The notes under the pieces are model-generated. The model searched no databases, was not told where the DNA came from, and was given only the letters and a program-made list of their open reading frames with translations. The position numbers were made by a program, and so were the translations under genes. This document shows, in pieces, positions 27,327 to 35,385 of a stretch of 43,064 bases of DNA; the stretch's first letter is position 1; every line of letters begins with the position of its first letter. The stretch is from an uncultured Bacteroidales bacterium (GTDB lineage Bacteria; Bacteroidota; Bacteroidia; Bacteroidales; Coprobacteraceae), in assembly GCA_949297285.1 (NCBI GenBank), contig CASFRL010000054.1, forward strand, positions 1 through 43,064, in the 5' to 3' direction.

Positions 27327-29135
27327 ATGATTAAGACCAGTGATTTTCTATTTAAGTATTTAGTCGAAAAATACGGTATCACAGATGTTTTTTTAGTTAC
27401 AGGCGGGGGTGCGATGCACCTGAATGACTCGATCGGGCGCAATCCCGATATCCGATATATCTGTAATCACCACGAGCAAGCTTCGGCGATTGCTGCCGAA
27501 GGATATTATCGGGCGTCCGGCAAATTGTGTGTAACGAATGTGACTACCGGCCCCGGAGGAACGAATGCGGTAACCGGAGTTTTGGGACAATGGACCGACT
27601 CCATTCCGGCGCTTTATATTTCAGGTCAGGTAAAACAAAGCACAACCATACATGCATGCCCCGATTTGCATTTACGGCAATTGGGCGATCAGGAGGCAAA
27701 CATCATCGATATTGTAAAACCGATTACCAAGTTTGCCGAGATGATCACCGATGCGAACGATATAAAATATTACGTCGATAAAGCCGTTTATTTGGCTACA
27801 CACGGACGTCCCGGACCGGTTTGGATCGATATTCCCTTGGATGTGCAGGCCGCTCTTATCGAAGAAGAAAACTTGAGAGAGTTTGACCCGTCCGAATTGC
27901 AACAGGACACGTACACGCCGATAGACGAGGCTGTACGATCGGTTATCGAGAAATTGAAATCGGCAGAACGTCCGGTTTTCTATGTCGGTAACGGTTTACG
28001 TCTGGCAGGGGTTGTCGATGACTTTATCCGGATTGCCGAAAAACTGAATGTCCCTGTCGTTACGGCAATTAGCGGACATGACATTATTTGGCATGATCAC
28101 CCGTTGTTTTTCGGAAAACCGGGTATCTGCGGAGACCGCATCGGAAATGTGATGGTTCAAAATTCGGACTTGTTGATCATCCTCGGTACCCGTCTGGGAA
28201 TCCGTCAGATTGGATATGCTTATGAGCAATTTGCCCCATCGGCTTATAAAATAATGGTCGATATCGACGCTTGCGAAATGTCGAAGCCGACATTTACTCC
28301 CGATATGAAGATACATGCCGATCTGAATCCTTTTGTCAAAGAGTTGGAATCGCAGATAGCCGGCGTATCTTTCCCGGATTATACCGCTTGGATCAATTGG
28401 GGAAAAGAGCGGCGCCAAGAACTTCCTACGGTGTTTGATGATAATCCTTCGACACCGGGTTATATCAACTCGTATGTATTTGCCGACGAACTGTTCAAGC
28501 AGCTCAAAAGCGGAGATGTGGTGGTTACCGGAAACGGTACGGCCTATACTTCGACATATCAGGCCATGCAGGTAGGCAAAGGTGTTCGGGTTTTTGCCAA
28601 TCAAGGTTGCGCGGCTATGGGATATGACCTGCCGGCTGCCATTGGAGCTGCCGCTGCCAATAAATCGGGACGTACGATATTGATCACCGGAGACGGCAGC
28701 ATTCAGATGAATCTGCAGGAGTTACAAACGTTGTTGACCTTCAATCTTCCGGTTAAGATTTTCGTGTTGGAGAATGAAGGTTATTTGGCGATAAAGACGA
28801 CACAAAAATCGTTCTTCAATAAACGATATACAGGAAGTAATCCGCAGAGCGGCGTGATATGCCCTGATATGGAAAAAATTGCCGGAGCTTACGGTATACC
28901 CTTTGTCCGTATCCATGAAGAGGGAAAAGTTTTGCAAGATACCATAGCCGAAGTATTGGCCTCTCCCGGAGCCATGATTTGCGAAATTACGATGGATCCC
29001 GAACAGACCCTGTATCCTAAATCTGCATCGTCGATGGACAAAAACGGGAAAATGGTCTCTTCACCCTTAGAGAGAATGTTCCCGTTCTTACCTGATGAAG
29101 AACAACAAAAGTGTACGTATCCTACTAAAAAATAG
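27327..29135 (+). CDS. Thiamine-diphosphate enzyme, candidate YerE-type sugar acyltransferase (acetolactate-synthase fold)
   Basis: This 602-residue protein has the three-domain ThDP fold. Catalytic Glu50 lies in HHEQAS, a central domain resembles the FAD/nucleotide-binding domain of acetohydroxyacid synthases, and the ThDP-Mg motif begins GDGS (455-458) and continues to 'VLENEGYLAIKTTQ'. No ilv or leu genes are near, and it is the last gene of a CDP-3,6-dideoxysugar cassette. In Yersinia, the homologous-type enzyme YerE decarboxylates pyruvate and adds the two-carbon unit to C4 of CDP-3,6-dideoxy-4-hexulose. I infer the same role here. Acetolactate synthase is the alternative. A strong terminator follows at 29163. 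Confidence 0.8.
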   Translation: MIKTSDFLFKYLVEKYGITDVFLVTGGGAMHLNDSIGRNPDIRYICNHHEQASAIAAEGYYRASGKLCVTNVTTGPGGTNAVTGVLGQWTDSIPALYISGQVKQSTTIHACPDLHLRQLGDQEANIIDIVKPITKFAEMITDANDIKYYVDKAVYLATHGRPGPVWIDIPLDVQAALIEEENLREFDPSELQQDTYTPIDEAVRSVIEKLKSAERPVFYVGNGLRLAGVVDDFIRIAEKLNVPVVTAISGHDIIWHDHPLFFGKPGICGDRIGNVMVQNSDLLIILGTRLGIRQIGYAYEQFAPSAYKIMVDIDACEMSKPTFTPDMKIHADLNPFVKELESQIAGVSFPDYTAWINWGKERRQELPTVFDDNPSTPGYINSYVFADELFKQLKSGDVVVTGNGTAYTSTYQAMQVGKGVRVFANQGCAAMGYDLPAAIGAAAANKSGRTILITGDGSIQMNLQELQTLLTFNLPVKIFVLENEGYLAIKTTQKSFFNKRYTGSNPQSGVICPDMEKIAGAYGIPFVRIHEEGKVLQDTIAEVLASPGAMICEITMDPEQTLYPKSASSMDKNGKMVSSPLERMFPFLPDEEQQKCTYPTKK

Positions 29136-29162
29136 ATATTTACGAATAAAATTCGACACGAT

Positions 29163-29204
29163 AAAAAAGGTTCTTGAATCTGTAAATTCAAGAACCTTTT
29201 TTTT
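29163..29204 (+). terminator. Strong terminator ending the polysaccharide block
   Basis: A 17-bp stem (29163-29179 with 29186-29202, core AAAGGTTCTTGAAT) has a 6-nt loop and a T-rich 3' side. The reverse strand also has a T run, so it may act in both directions. It isolates the sugar operon from metK. Confidence 0.92.
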
Positions 29205-29221
29205 ATATACAGAAAATATAT

Positions 29222-29229
29222 TATCTTTG
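29222..29229 (+). promoter_or_regulatory. -7 box (TATCTTTG) for the riboswitch-metK transcript
   Basis: It is a perfect TAnnTTTG match, placing the transcript start near 29236, a few nt before the SAM-II aptamer. The -33 region would lie in the T run of the preceding terminator. Confidence 0.65.
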
Positions 29230-29240
29230 CGGCAGAATAG

Positions 29241-29297
29241 AGTTGTGGAAGGATTTGGCTGCTTGCAACCACACAAAAAAATGCTAAAACTGCGTGA
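29241..29297 (+). ncRNA. SAM-II riboswitch aptamer upstream of metK
   Basis: The segment has the SAM-II pseudoknot layout. P1 is TGTGG (29244-29248) with CCACA (29269-29273). Loop 1 carries GATTTGGC...TTGCAA, and a 3' GCTAAA (29283-29288) can pair with TTTGGC (29254-29259) to form the pseudoknot helix. The elements GATTT, TTGCAA and GCTAAA occur in the same order in the published alphaproteobacterial metX/metA aptamers. The location between a -7 box and metK, the S-adenosylmethionine synthetase gene, fits feedback control. No clear terminator lies between it and metK, so translation control or a long-range structure is likelier. Confidence 0.85.
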
Positions 29298-29371
29298 CCT
29301 GCCATGTCGTACGGCGCCCGGCTTTAAATTATCACCTTCCCCCCTCTTTCTGATAAATATTTTTAGATCAG

Positions 29372-29383
29372 GCACAATTGTGC
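29372..29383 (+). repeat. Palindrome just upstream of metK
   Basis: GCACAATTGTGC is a 12-nt perfect palindrome ending 22 nt before the metK ATG. As RNA it can form a 4-bp stem with an AATT loop near the ribosome-loading site. It might be part of the riboswitch expression platform. Confidence 0.4.
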
Positions 29384-29405
29384 AATAAATTAAAATTAGA
29401 AATAG

Positions 29406-30698
29406 ATGAACTATTTATTCACCTCGGAATCGGTGTCTGAAGGACACCCCGATAAAGTAGCCGATCAAATATCGGATGCTTTGCTTGATGAGTTTCTGGC
29501 GTATGACTCCAACTCGAAAGTAGCTTGCGAAACATTGGTGACTACCGGACAAGTCGTGCTTGCCGGAGAGGTAAAATCTGATGCCTATGTCGATCTGATG
29601 GATGTTGCCCGTCGGGTGATAAACCGCATCGGATATACAAAAAGTGCATATAAATTTGACGGCGACTCTTGTGGCGTTTTTTCGGCCATACATGAACAGT
29701 CGGCAGATATAAATCGGGGAGTAGAACGAGACGATGAAATGGACCAGGGAGCAGGTGACCAAGGCATGATGTTCGGATATGCTTCTAATGAGACAGATAA
29801 TTACATGCCCCTTTCTTTAGACCTCTCGCATCTTTTGCTGATCGAATTGGCTGCAATCCGCCGCGAAGGCAAAGAGATGACCTATCTGCGTCCCGACTCG
29901 AAGTCTCAGGTTACGATAGAATATAGCGGTGACCATGTCCCCGTACGGATTCATACGATTGTGATTTCGACACAGCACGACGAATTCGTCGAACCTGAAA
30001 ATTCGACTCCCGAAGCCCAGGATGCTGCCGATAAGAAGATGTTGTCGATAATTTATGACGATGTGAAGAATATACTCATTCCTCGTGTCATTGCAAAACT
30101 TCCGGAGCGGTTAAAGAAACTCTTCGACGATAAACTGATCTTGCACGTCAATCCGACCGGAAAATTCGTGATCGGAGGGCCTCATGGCGATACCGGACTC
30201 ACCGGCCGCAAAATTATCGTAGATACGTATGGGGGCAAAGGCGGTCACGGAGGTGGAGCGTTTTCGGGAAAAGACCCGTCGAAAGTAGACCGTTCGGCAG
30301 CATATGCCGCCCGTCATATCGCTAAAAATCTGGTAGCGGCAGGTGTCTCTGACGAAGTCCTTGTACAAGTCTCCTATGCCATCGGCGTTGCCCAGCCGGT
30401 AAGTATTTATGTAAATACGTATGGAAAATCGCATGTCGCATTGAGCGATGCCGAAATCGCATCTCGGGTGGGTGCCATTTTCGATATGCGCCCGAAAGCT
30501 ATCGAAAAGCGGTTGAAACTGCGCAATCCCATTTATGAAGAAACGGCAGCCTACGGTCATATGGGGCGTAAACCTTGTACGGTAGTAAAAACCTTTTCGT
30601 CGAAATATTTCCCCAAACCGGTTGTCCGGGAGGTAGAACTCTTTACGTGGGAAAAACTCGATTATGTAGATACGGTAAAAAAAGCATTTGGCCTTTGA
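29406..30698 (+). CDS. metK: S-adenosylmethionine synthetase
   Basis: MetK makes SAM from methionine and ATP in the cytosol. The 430-residue protein has the signature [12 protein letters not shown] near the N-terminus, 'DQGMMFGYA' and the P-loop-like '[20 protein letters not shown]', as in all bacterial MetK. It is slightly longer than E. coli MetK (384), as is usual in Bacteroidetes. The SAM-II aptamer about 110 nt upstream implies repression when SAM is plentiful. It is bounded by terminators at 29163 and 30723, so it is monocistronic. Confidence 0.97.
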   Translation: MNYLFTSESVSEGHPDKVADQISDALLDEFLAYDSNSKVACETLVTTGQVVLAGEVKSDAYVDLMDVARRVINRIGYTKSAYKFDGDSCGVFSAIHEQSADINRGVERDDEMDQGAGDQGMMFGYASNETDNYMPLSLDLSHLLLIELAAIRREGKEMTYLRPDSKSQVTIEYSGDHVPVRIHTIVISTQHDEFVEPENSTPEAQDAADKKMLSIIYDDVKNILIPRVIAKLPERLKKLFDDKLILHVNPTGKFVIGGPHGDTGLTGRKIIVDTYGGKGGHGGGAFSGKDPSKVDRSAAYAARHIAKNLVAAGVSDEVLVQVSYAIGVAQPVSIYVNTYGKSHVALSDAEIASRVGAIFDMRPKAIEKRLKLRNPIYEETAAYGHMGRKPCTVVKTFSSKYFPKPVVREVELFTWEKLDYVDTVKKAFGL

Positions 30699-30722
30699 TC
30701 GGTTTAATGAATTGAGAATAAG

Positions 30723-30757
30723 AAGTCTGTTCGATATCTTTGGACAGACTTTTTTTG
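30723..30757 (+). terminator. Rho-independent terminator after metK
   Basis: AAGTCTGTTC pairs with GGACAGACTT (one G-T pair) across a loop of about 9 nt, followed by a T run. Confidence 0.85.
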
Positions 30758-30784
30758 TTGCTGTTGACAAAAAAAGTAAATTTG
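30755..30784 (+). promoter_or_regulatory. Promoter for the DUF4369 lipoprotein gene
   Basis: TTG (30755-30757), a 19-nt spacer and TAAATTTG (30777-30784) match the full Bacteroidetes -33/-7 layout. The start codon is 32 nt downstream. It is the best complete promoter in the window, and its -33 element lies at the end of the metK terminator. Confidence 0.7.
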
Positions 30785-30815
30785 CAGATAATCATCAATA
30801 TAAACGAATGTATCT

Positions 30816-31934
30816 ATGAGAAATATAATTGCTGTCCTGCTCCTTTTCCCTTTACTCTTTGCCGCATGTAGCTCCGACGACAAATATGTTGTAAAAGGGA
30901 AGCTTTCAAATCTGGAGAGCCAGAATCTATATGCCGTACACGAAAGGTATAAAAAAGAGTTGAAGATAGATACCGTTCAGGTGAAAGAGGGCGAGTTCGA
31001 GTTGTCGGGCGAAAGTGAGATGTTGACGGCTCTCCAATTGTTTACCGAAGATTATACGCCGTTGATACGGTTGTATGTGAAAAACGGAGATCGTATCACG
31101 TTAGACGGTGATGTGCAAAAACCGGTTGATATACATGTAGAAGGAAACGAGGCATATCAGATCATCATGGATTTTAACCAACAAAACAACGCTCTGTTGC
31201 AAAAAATTGCAGAAAAACAGAACGAATACTATTCCCGACAGAGAGACTCCGCCTATTGGGATGATTTGAGAAAACTGCGGGATGAAGTGGCAAAGAAAGC
31301 TGAAGCTCAGATTTCGGCCTCTCCAGCTTCTCCGGCCTCAATCATTCTGATGTATGAGTATCTTCTCAACGAAAATACCGCACAGTTGTGCGATTCTTTA
31401 TTGCGGATCATGCCTCCTGAGGCAAAACCGGCTTCATTATTGGCCAAGATCGATCTTTTTATAGAACAGGTTCGAAAGATGCAGATCAACAAAACACTCC
31501 CGTACTCTCTCTTGAAAAATGAGAAGGGAGAATCGGTATCGACGAATATGTTCCGGGATATACCTACGGTTGTGGTTTGGTGGACCTCTTACGACCCGAA
31601 GAGCCGGGAAGAGATGAAAACGGTAAGAGAAATTTATTCGAAATATAAAGATGAAAAAGTCAGGGTCGTTTCGATCTCTCTCGATATAGATAAAGAGCGC
31701 TGGAAAAGACAGATAAAGGCCGATTCTCTGGAATGGACTCAACTGATTCAGCCTGATGGTTGGAATGCCTCTTCGGTACGGGATCTGGGTATTCCCAAAG
31801 TCCCGTATGCGGTTATCGTCAATAAAATGGGGCGTTTGGAGAAAATCGGATTGGAAGGTGACGGCCTTAAAAAATATGTCGATCAAATGGTTGCTCGCAT
31901 AGACAGTTTAGAGTCGGTTAAAGAAAAAAAATAA
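30816..31934 (+). CDS. DUF4369 / thioredoxin-fold lipoprotein lacking redox cysteines
   Basis: The 372-residue lipoprotein has Cys18 after 'LFPLLFAA'. Residues about 25-125 look like DUF4369, the N-terminal module of many Bacteroidetes TlpA/ResA-like proteins ('VVKGKLSNLESQNLYAVHE'). From about 235 there is a thioredoxin/AhpC-like fold ('PTVVVWWTSYDPKSREEM', then a cis-Pro loop 'GIPKVPYAVIVN'). In the WCxxC position the sequence reads Y-D-P-K-S (259-263), so both redox cysteines are gone. A thiol-disulfide role is therefore unlikely; a periplasmic binding or chaperone role is possible. The YifB gene follows after 11 nt. Confidence 0.85.
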   Translation: MRNIIAVLLLFPLLFAACSSDDKYVVKGKLSNLESQNLYAVHERYKKELKIDTVQVKEGEFELSGESEMLTALQLFTEDYTPLIRLYVKNGDRITLDGDVQKPVDIHVEGNEAYQIIMDFNQQNNALLQKIAEKQNEYYSRQRDSAYWDDLRKLRDEVAKKAEAQISASPASPASIILMYEYLLNENTAQLCDSLLRIMPPEAKPASLLAKIDLFIEQVRKMQINKTLPYSLLKNEKGESVSTNMFRDIPTVVVWWTSYDPKSREEMKTVREIYSKYKDEKVRVVSISLDIDKERWKRQIKADSLEWTQLIQPDGWNASSVRDLGIPKVPYAVIVNKMGRLEKIGLEGDGLKKYVDQMVARIDSLESVKEKK

Positions 31935-31945
31935 AAATCGAGCGT

Positions 31946-33484
31946 ATGTTGATAAAGGTTTTTGGCGCTGCTGTTCAGGGAATCGATGCTTTGGTCGTTA
32001 CCATTGAGGTAAATTGTACCCAAGGTATCCGCTTCTTTATGGTGGGGCTTCCCGATGCGGCCGTGAAAGAGAGTCATGAACGCATAGTGTCGGCAGTTCA
32101 GCATAATGGATATAAATTCCCCCGTCGCCAGATCGTGATCAACATGGCTCCTGCCGATATCCGGAAAGAGGGTTCGGCCTATGATCTTCCTTTGGCAATC
32201 GGTATTTTGGCCTCTGCCGAATTGATAAAACCCGATAAACTGGCCCATTATATGATGATGGGAGAGCTCTCTTTAGATGGCTCTATCTTGCCCATAAAAG
32301 GTGCTTTGCCCATTGCGATCAAAGCCAGAGAATCGGGATTTAAAGGTCTCATTGTCCCTCAGGCGAACGTAAAAGAGGCCGCAGTCGTTAATAATCTCGA
32401 AGTTTATGGCGTTGATAACATCCGTGAGGTAATCGAGTTTTTCAATGAAGAGAGGGCGTTGGTGCCGACTGTTATTGATACGCGGAAAGAATTTTTTCGC
32501 CAGCAGTGCGAGTTTGATCTCGACTTTGAAGATGTAAAAGGCCAGGAAAATGTAAAACGGGCTTTTGAGGTCGCTGCTGCGGGCGGGCATAATCTGATTA
32601 TGATAGGACCTCCCGGTGCAGGTAAGTCGATGATGGCAAAACGCATAGCCTCTATCCTGCCGCCGTTGACCCTGCAAGAGGCTTTGGAGACGACCAAGAT
32701 TCACTCGGTTGCCGGAAAAATGGAGCGGGGGACATCTTTGCTCTCTCAACGTCCGTTTCGGGCTCCGCATCATACAATATCGAGTGTCGCTCTTGTGGGA
32801 GGGGGTACTTTTCCCCAACCCGGAGAAATATCGCTGGCTCATAACGGGGTCTTGTTTTTAGATGAATTGCCCGAATTTTCGAGGCAAGTACTTGAGGTCA
32901 TGCGGCAGCCGTTGGAAGACCGCAAGATTACTATCTCCCGGGCAAAATATTCGATCGAATATCCCGCAAGTTTGATGTTGATTGCATCGATGAATCCTTG
33001 TCCCTGCGGATATTATAACCATCCGGAGAAAAAATGTATCTGTCCGCCCGGTGCGGTACTGAAGTATTTGAACCGCATTTCCGGACCTTTGCTCGACCGC
33101 ATCGACATACAGATCGAGATTGTTCCGGTACCGTTTGAAAAGATGTCGGACAGTCGTCCGGGAGAATCGAGTGCGGCGATACGGGAAAGGGTAATACGGG
33201 CACGTGAAATACAGGCCGAGCGGTTTAAGGACATTCCCGGAGTCTATTGCAATGCACAAATGAATACGAAATTGCTCAATCGGTTTGCCCAGCCCGATGA
33301 GATGGGAAAAGAACGTCTCAAAGATGCCATGAAACGTTTTGGCCTTTCAGCCCGTGCGTATGACCGCATTCTTAAAGTCGCCCGTACGATTGCCGATTTA
33401 GCCGGCAGCGAAAAGGTTTTACCGATGCATATTGCCGAGGCGATCAATTATCGCAATCTCGATAGAGAAAATTGGGCAGGATAG
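31946..33484 (+). CDS. YifB/ComM-family AAA+ ATPase (Mg-chelatase-like)
   Basis: The 512-residue protein has the N-terminal ChlI-like/Lon-protease-like fold domain ('GLPDAAVKESHERIVSAV'), then an AAA+ core with Walker A GPPGAGKS (221-228), Walker B 'VLFLDELPEF', and the zinc-like 'NPCPCGYYNHPEKKCICPPG' cysteine cluster of the family. ComM-type proteins are hexameric helicases that aid branch migration in natural transformation in other bacteria; competence in this organism is not shown. It lies 11 nt after the lipoprotein gene and shares its promoter, though the pairing may not be functional. Confidence 0.95.
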   Translation: MLIKVFGAAVQGIDALVVTIEVNCTQGIRFFMVGLPDAAVKESHERIVSAVQHNGYKFPRRQIVINMAPADIRKEGSAYDLPLAIGILASAELIKPDKLAHYMMMGELSLDGSILPIKGALPIAIKARESGFKGLIVPQANVKEAAVVNNLEVYGVDNIREVIEFFNEERALVPTVIDTRKEFFRQQCEFDLDFEDVKGQENVKRAFEVAAAGGHNLIMIGPPGAGKSMMAKRIASILPPLTLQEALETTKIHSVAGKMERGTSLLSQRPFRAPHHTISSVALVGGGTFPQPGEISLAHNGVLFLDELPEFSRQVLEVMRQPLEDRKITISRAKYSIEYPASLMLIASMNPCPCGYYNHPEKKCICPPGAVLKYLNRISGPLLDRIDIQIEIVPVPFEKMSDSRPGESSAAIRERVIRAREIQAERFKDIPGVYCNAQMNTKLLNRFAQPDEMGKERLKDAMKRFGLSARAYDRILKVARTIADLAGSEKVLPMHIAEAINYRNLDRENWAG

Positions 33485-33562
33485 ATTTTGTCCGCGGTTA
33501 AGGTAATTTCTCAGGCGCCGAGATTCCTTTATCCCGGTTTTGACTTTTCGGACACACTCTTT

Positions 33563-35071
33563 TTATTCATTCATTTTCAACATCTCTTCGATGTGTTCAC
33601 GGCTGTTGCTGAGGCGGGGGATTTTGTGTTGTCCACCCAATTTCCCTTTATCTTTCAGCCAATCGTGGAACAATCCGGGGCGAGCCTTGATAATTTCGAG
33701 CCGGTCGAGAAAGATTCCCTTATACCGTTTGGCTTCATAGTCTGAGTTGAGACTTTGTAAGGTGGCATCGAGAATGTCGGCAAATTGTTCGATTGATTCG
33801 GGCTCTTTTTCGAACTCGATCAGCCATTGATGCCGTCCCCGGCTCTTGTTCGACATGAATACCGGAGCAGCTGTGTAATTGGAGACGATGGCTCCCGTCG
33901 CTTCGCAGGTTTTTGCCAACCCCTTTTCGGCATTATCAACCATCAGCTCCTCTCCGAAAGCATTGATAAAATGCTTGGTCCGTCCGGAGATGATGATTTT
34001 TACGGGATCGATCGATGTCACTTTTACCGTATCGCCGATTTGGTATCGCCACAGTCCGCTGTTTGTCGTGATGACCAATGCATAATTTTGACCTTTTTCG
34101 ATCTCCCAGATCGGCAATATTACCGGATTTTCTTTCCCGACTTCGGATATGGGAATAAACTCGAAGAATATGCCTAAGTCGATCAGTAACAGCATCGATT
34201 GTTCATCGAAACTATTCTGTACGGCAAAAAATCCTTCCGAAGCATTATACGTCTCGACGTAGTGCATTTTGGAGGAGGGGATCAACTCTTTATAATAAGA
34301 CCGATAAGGTTCAAAACTGATGCCTCCATGAAAAAACACTTCGAGATTGGGCCATACTTCAGACAAATATTGCTTCCCGCTTTGTTGTAATATTTTTTTT
34401 ATGAGTGTTAGAAACCATGAAGGGACACCGGATAAATTCGTTACATTCTGGTGTACCGTAGAGCGGACGATTTCGTCAAGTTTCTTTTCCCACTCCGACA
34501 TCAAGGCAATGCGTTTTTGGGGGACCCGGATGAGGTTTACCAATGGATTGATATTTTGTATCAAACAGGCTGACAGGTCTCCGCACCGAATATCTTTGTT
34601 GAGCGAATTGATCTGGTGGCTACCACCGAGAATCAATCCTTTCCCCGAAAACATACGACTGTCGGGATTCATGTTCAGGTAGCTGACAACACAGTCAGTC
34701 CCTCCTTTATAGTGGCATTGATATAATCCCTCTTTACTGACCGGGATAAACTTGCTTTTGTCGTTTGTCGTCCCTGAGGATTTGGCAAACCAACGGATTT
34801 TGGATGGCCATAACAGATTGTTTTCACCATTAAGCATACGTTCTACATAGGGCTTTAGCTCTTCATATGTAATAAGTGGGACTTGTTCGGTAAAAGTCTT
34901 ATAGTCGGTAATCTCTTTGAATCGGTATAATTTACCTATTTCTGTATTTTGCGCAGCCTTAAGAAGATTATGTAGTTGTTTTTTCTGTATTTCATCTCCG
35001 TATGTTTCAAACAAGTCGATTTGCTTTTTCCGTTTGGCAAAAAACGAACGTATTATAGGTGTTATGTCCAT
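33563..35071 (-). CDS. GH3-family acyl-adenylate/amido-synthetase-like protein
   Basis: This 502-residue protein belongs to the GH3 family, named from plant auxin-conjugating enzymes, which sits in the ANL adenylating superfamily. The ATP-binding motif SSGTTNDKSK is at 98-107, 'YNASEGFFAVQ' is the second motif, and 'YQIGDTVKVTS' is the third. Plant members join an acyl acid to an amino acid; bacterial members are common in Bacteroidetes but their substrate is not established from sequence. A minus-strand -7 box at 35095 gives a short leader. It is probably monocistronic. It converges on the YifB gene, with 78 nt between stops. Confidence 0.9.
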   Translation of the reverse strand: MDITPIIRSFFAKRKKQIDLFETYGDEIQKKQLHNLLKAAQNTEIGKLYRFKEITDYKTFTEQVPLITYEELKPYVERMLNGENNLLWPSKIRWFAKSSGTTNDKSKFIPVSKEGLYQCHYKGGTDCVVSYLNMNPDSRMFSGKGLILGGSHQINSLNKDIRCGDLSACLIQNINPLVNLIRVPQKRIALMSEWEKKLDEIVRSTVHQNVTNLSGVPSWFLTLIKKILQQSGKQYLSEVWPNLEVFFHGGISFEPYRSYYKELIPSSKMHYVETYNASEGFFAVQNSFDEQSMLLLIDLGIFFEFIPISEVGKENPVILPIWEIEKGQNYALVITTNSGLWRYQIGDTVKVTSIDPVKIIISGRTKHFINAFGEELMVDNAEKGLAKTCEATGAIVSNYTAAPVFMSNKSRGRHQWLIEFEKEPESIEQFADILDATLQSLNSDYEAKRYKGIFLDRLEIIKARPGLFHDWLKDKGKLGGQHKIPRLSNSREHIEEMLKMNE

Positions 35072-35094
35072 CTTGTTTCGGTTGTTATTGATTA

Positions 35095-35102
35095 CAAAAA
35101 TA
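35095..35102 (-). promoter_or_regulatory. -7 box for the GH3-family gene
   Basis: The minus strand reads TATTTTTG, with TTG (35125-35127) 22 nt upstream. The spacing is near the usual 19-21 nt. The start codon is about 23 nt downstream. Confidence 0.5.
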
Positions 35103-35310
35103 CAAAATATACTAATTCTTATCTCAAGATAGGAAGAGATTTTGCATTATATAGTATATAGAAATTTGCCGGGGAATTGTTTTCGGAGCGACCGGCTGTG
35201 AGGAAGTCGGTTACCGATTGATTTCGATTGTAGAGTTTGTAAATGCGACAAATATATTCCGGATTTTGAAATGTTTTTCGGGACCGAAAGGGTTGTCGGG
35301 TAATGGTAAG
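35103..35310. other. Intergenic region, possible small RNA on the plus strand
   Basis: No open frame of interest is seen. A TTG at 35141-35143 and a degenerate -7-like GAAATTTG at 35161-35168 on the plus strand precede the strong hairpin and T run at 35311-35357. A transcript of about 180 nt is conceivable. The promoter evidence is weak. Confidence 0.3.
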
Positions 35311-35357
35311 AAAATAGCCCGTAATCAGGATAATCGAGAGTTGCGGGCTATTTTTTT
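35311..35357. terminator. Terminator downstream of the DEAD-box helicase (bidirectional)
   Basis: AAAATAGCCCG pairs with CGGGCTATTTT, and the stem can extend by three inner pairs. The plus side has seven Ts, while the minus side has a TTTTCTT run. It lies 28 nt past the helicase stop on the minus strand. Confidence 0.75.
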
Positions 35358-35385
35358 GATTTCGTCGTAAATTTATCCAAGAGAG

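Noticed and set aside
27327..29135. Calling the ThDP enzyme ilvB (acetolactate synthase)
   Set aside because: There is no ilvN, ilvC, ilvD or leu neighbour, and it shares a tight operon with CDP-dideoxysugar genes, so a sugar-modifying role fits better. Acetolactate synthase is kept as the alternative.
19407..29135. Horizontal-transfer island with mobile elements around the polysaccharide genes
   Set aside because: No integrase, transposase, direct repeats or obvious composition shift was seen by eye; a GC-skew or codon-use calculation was not possible here.
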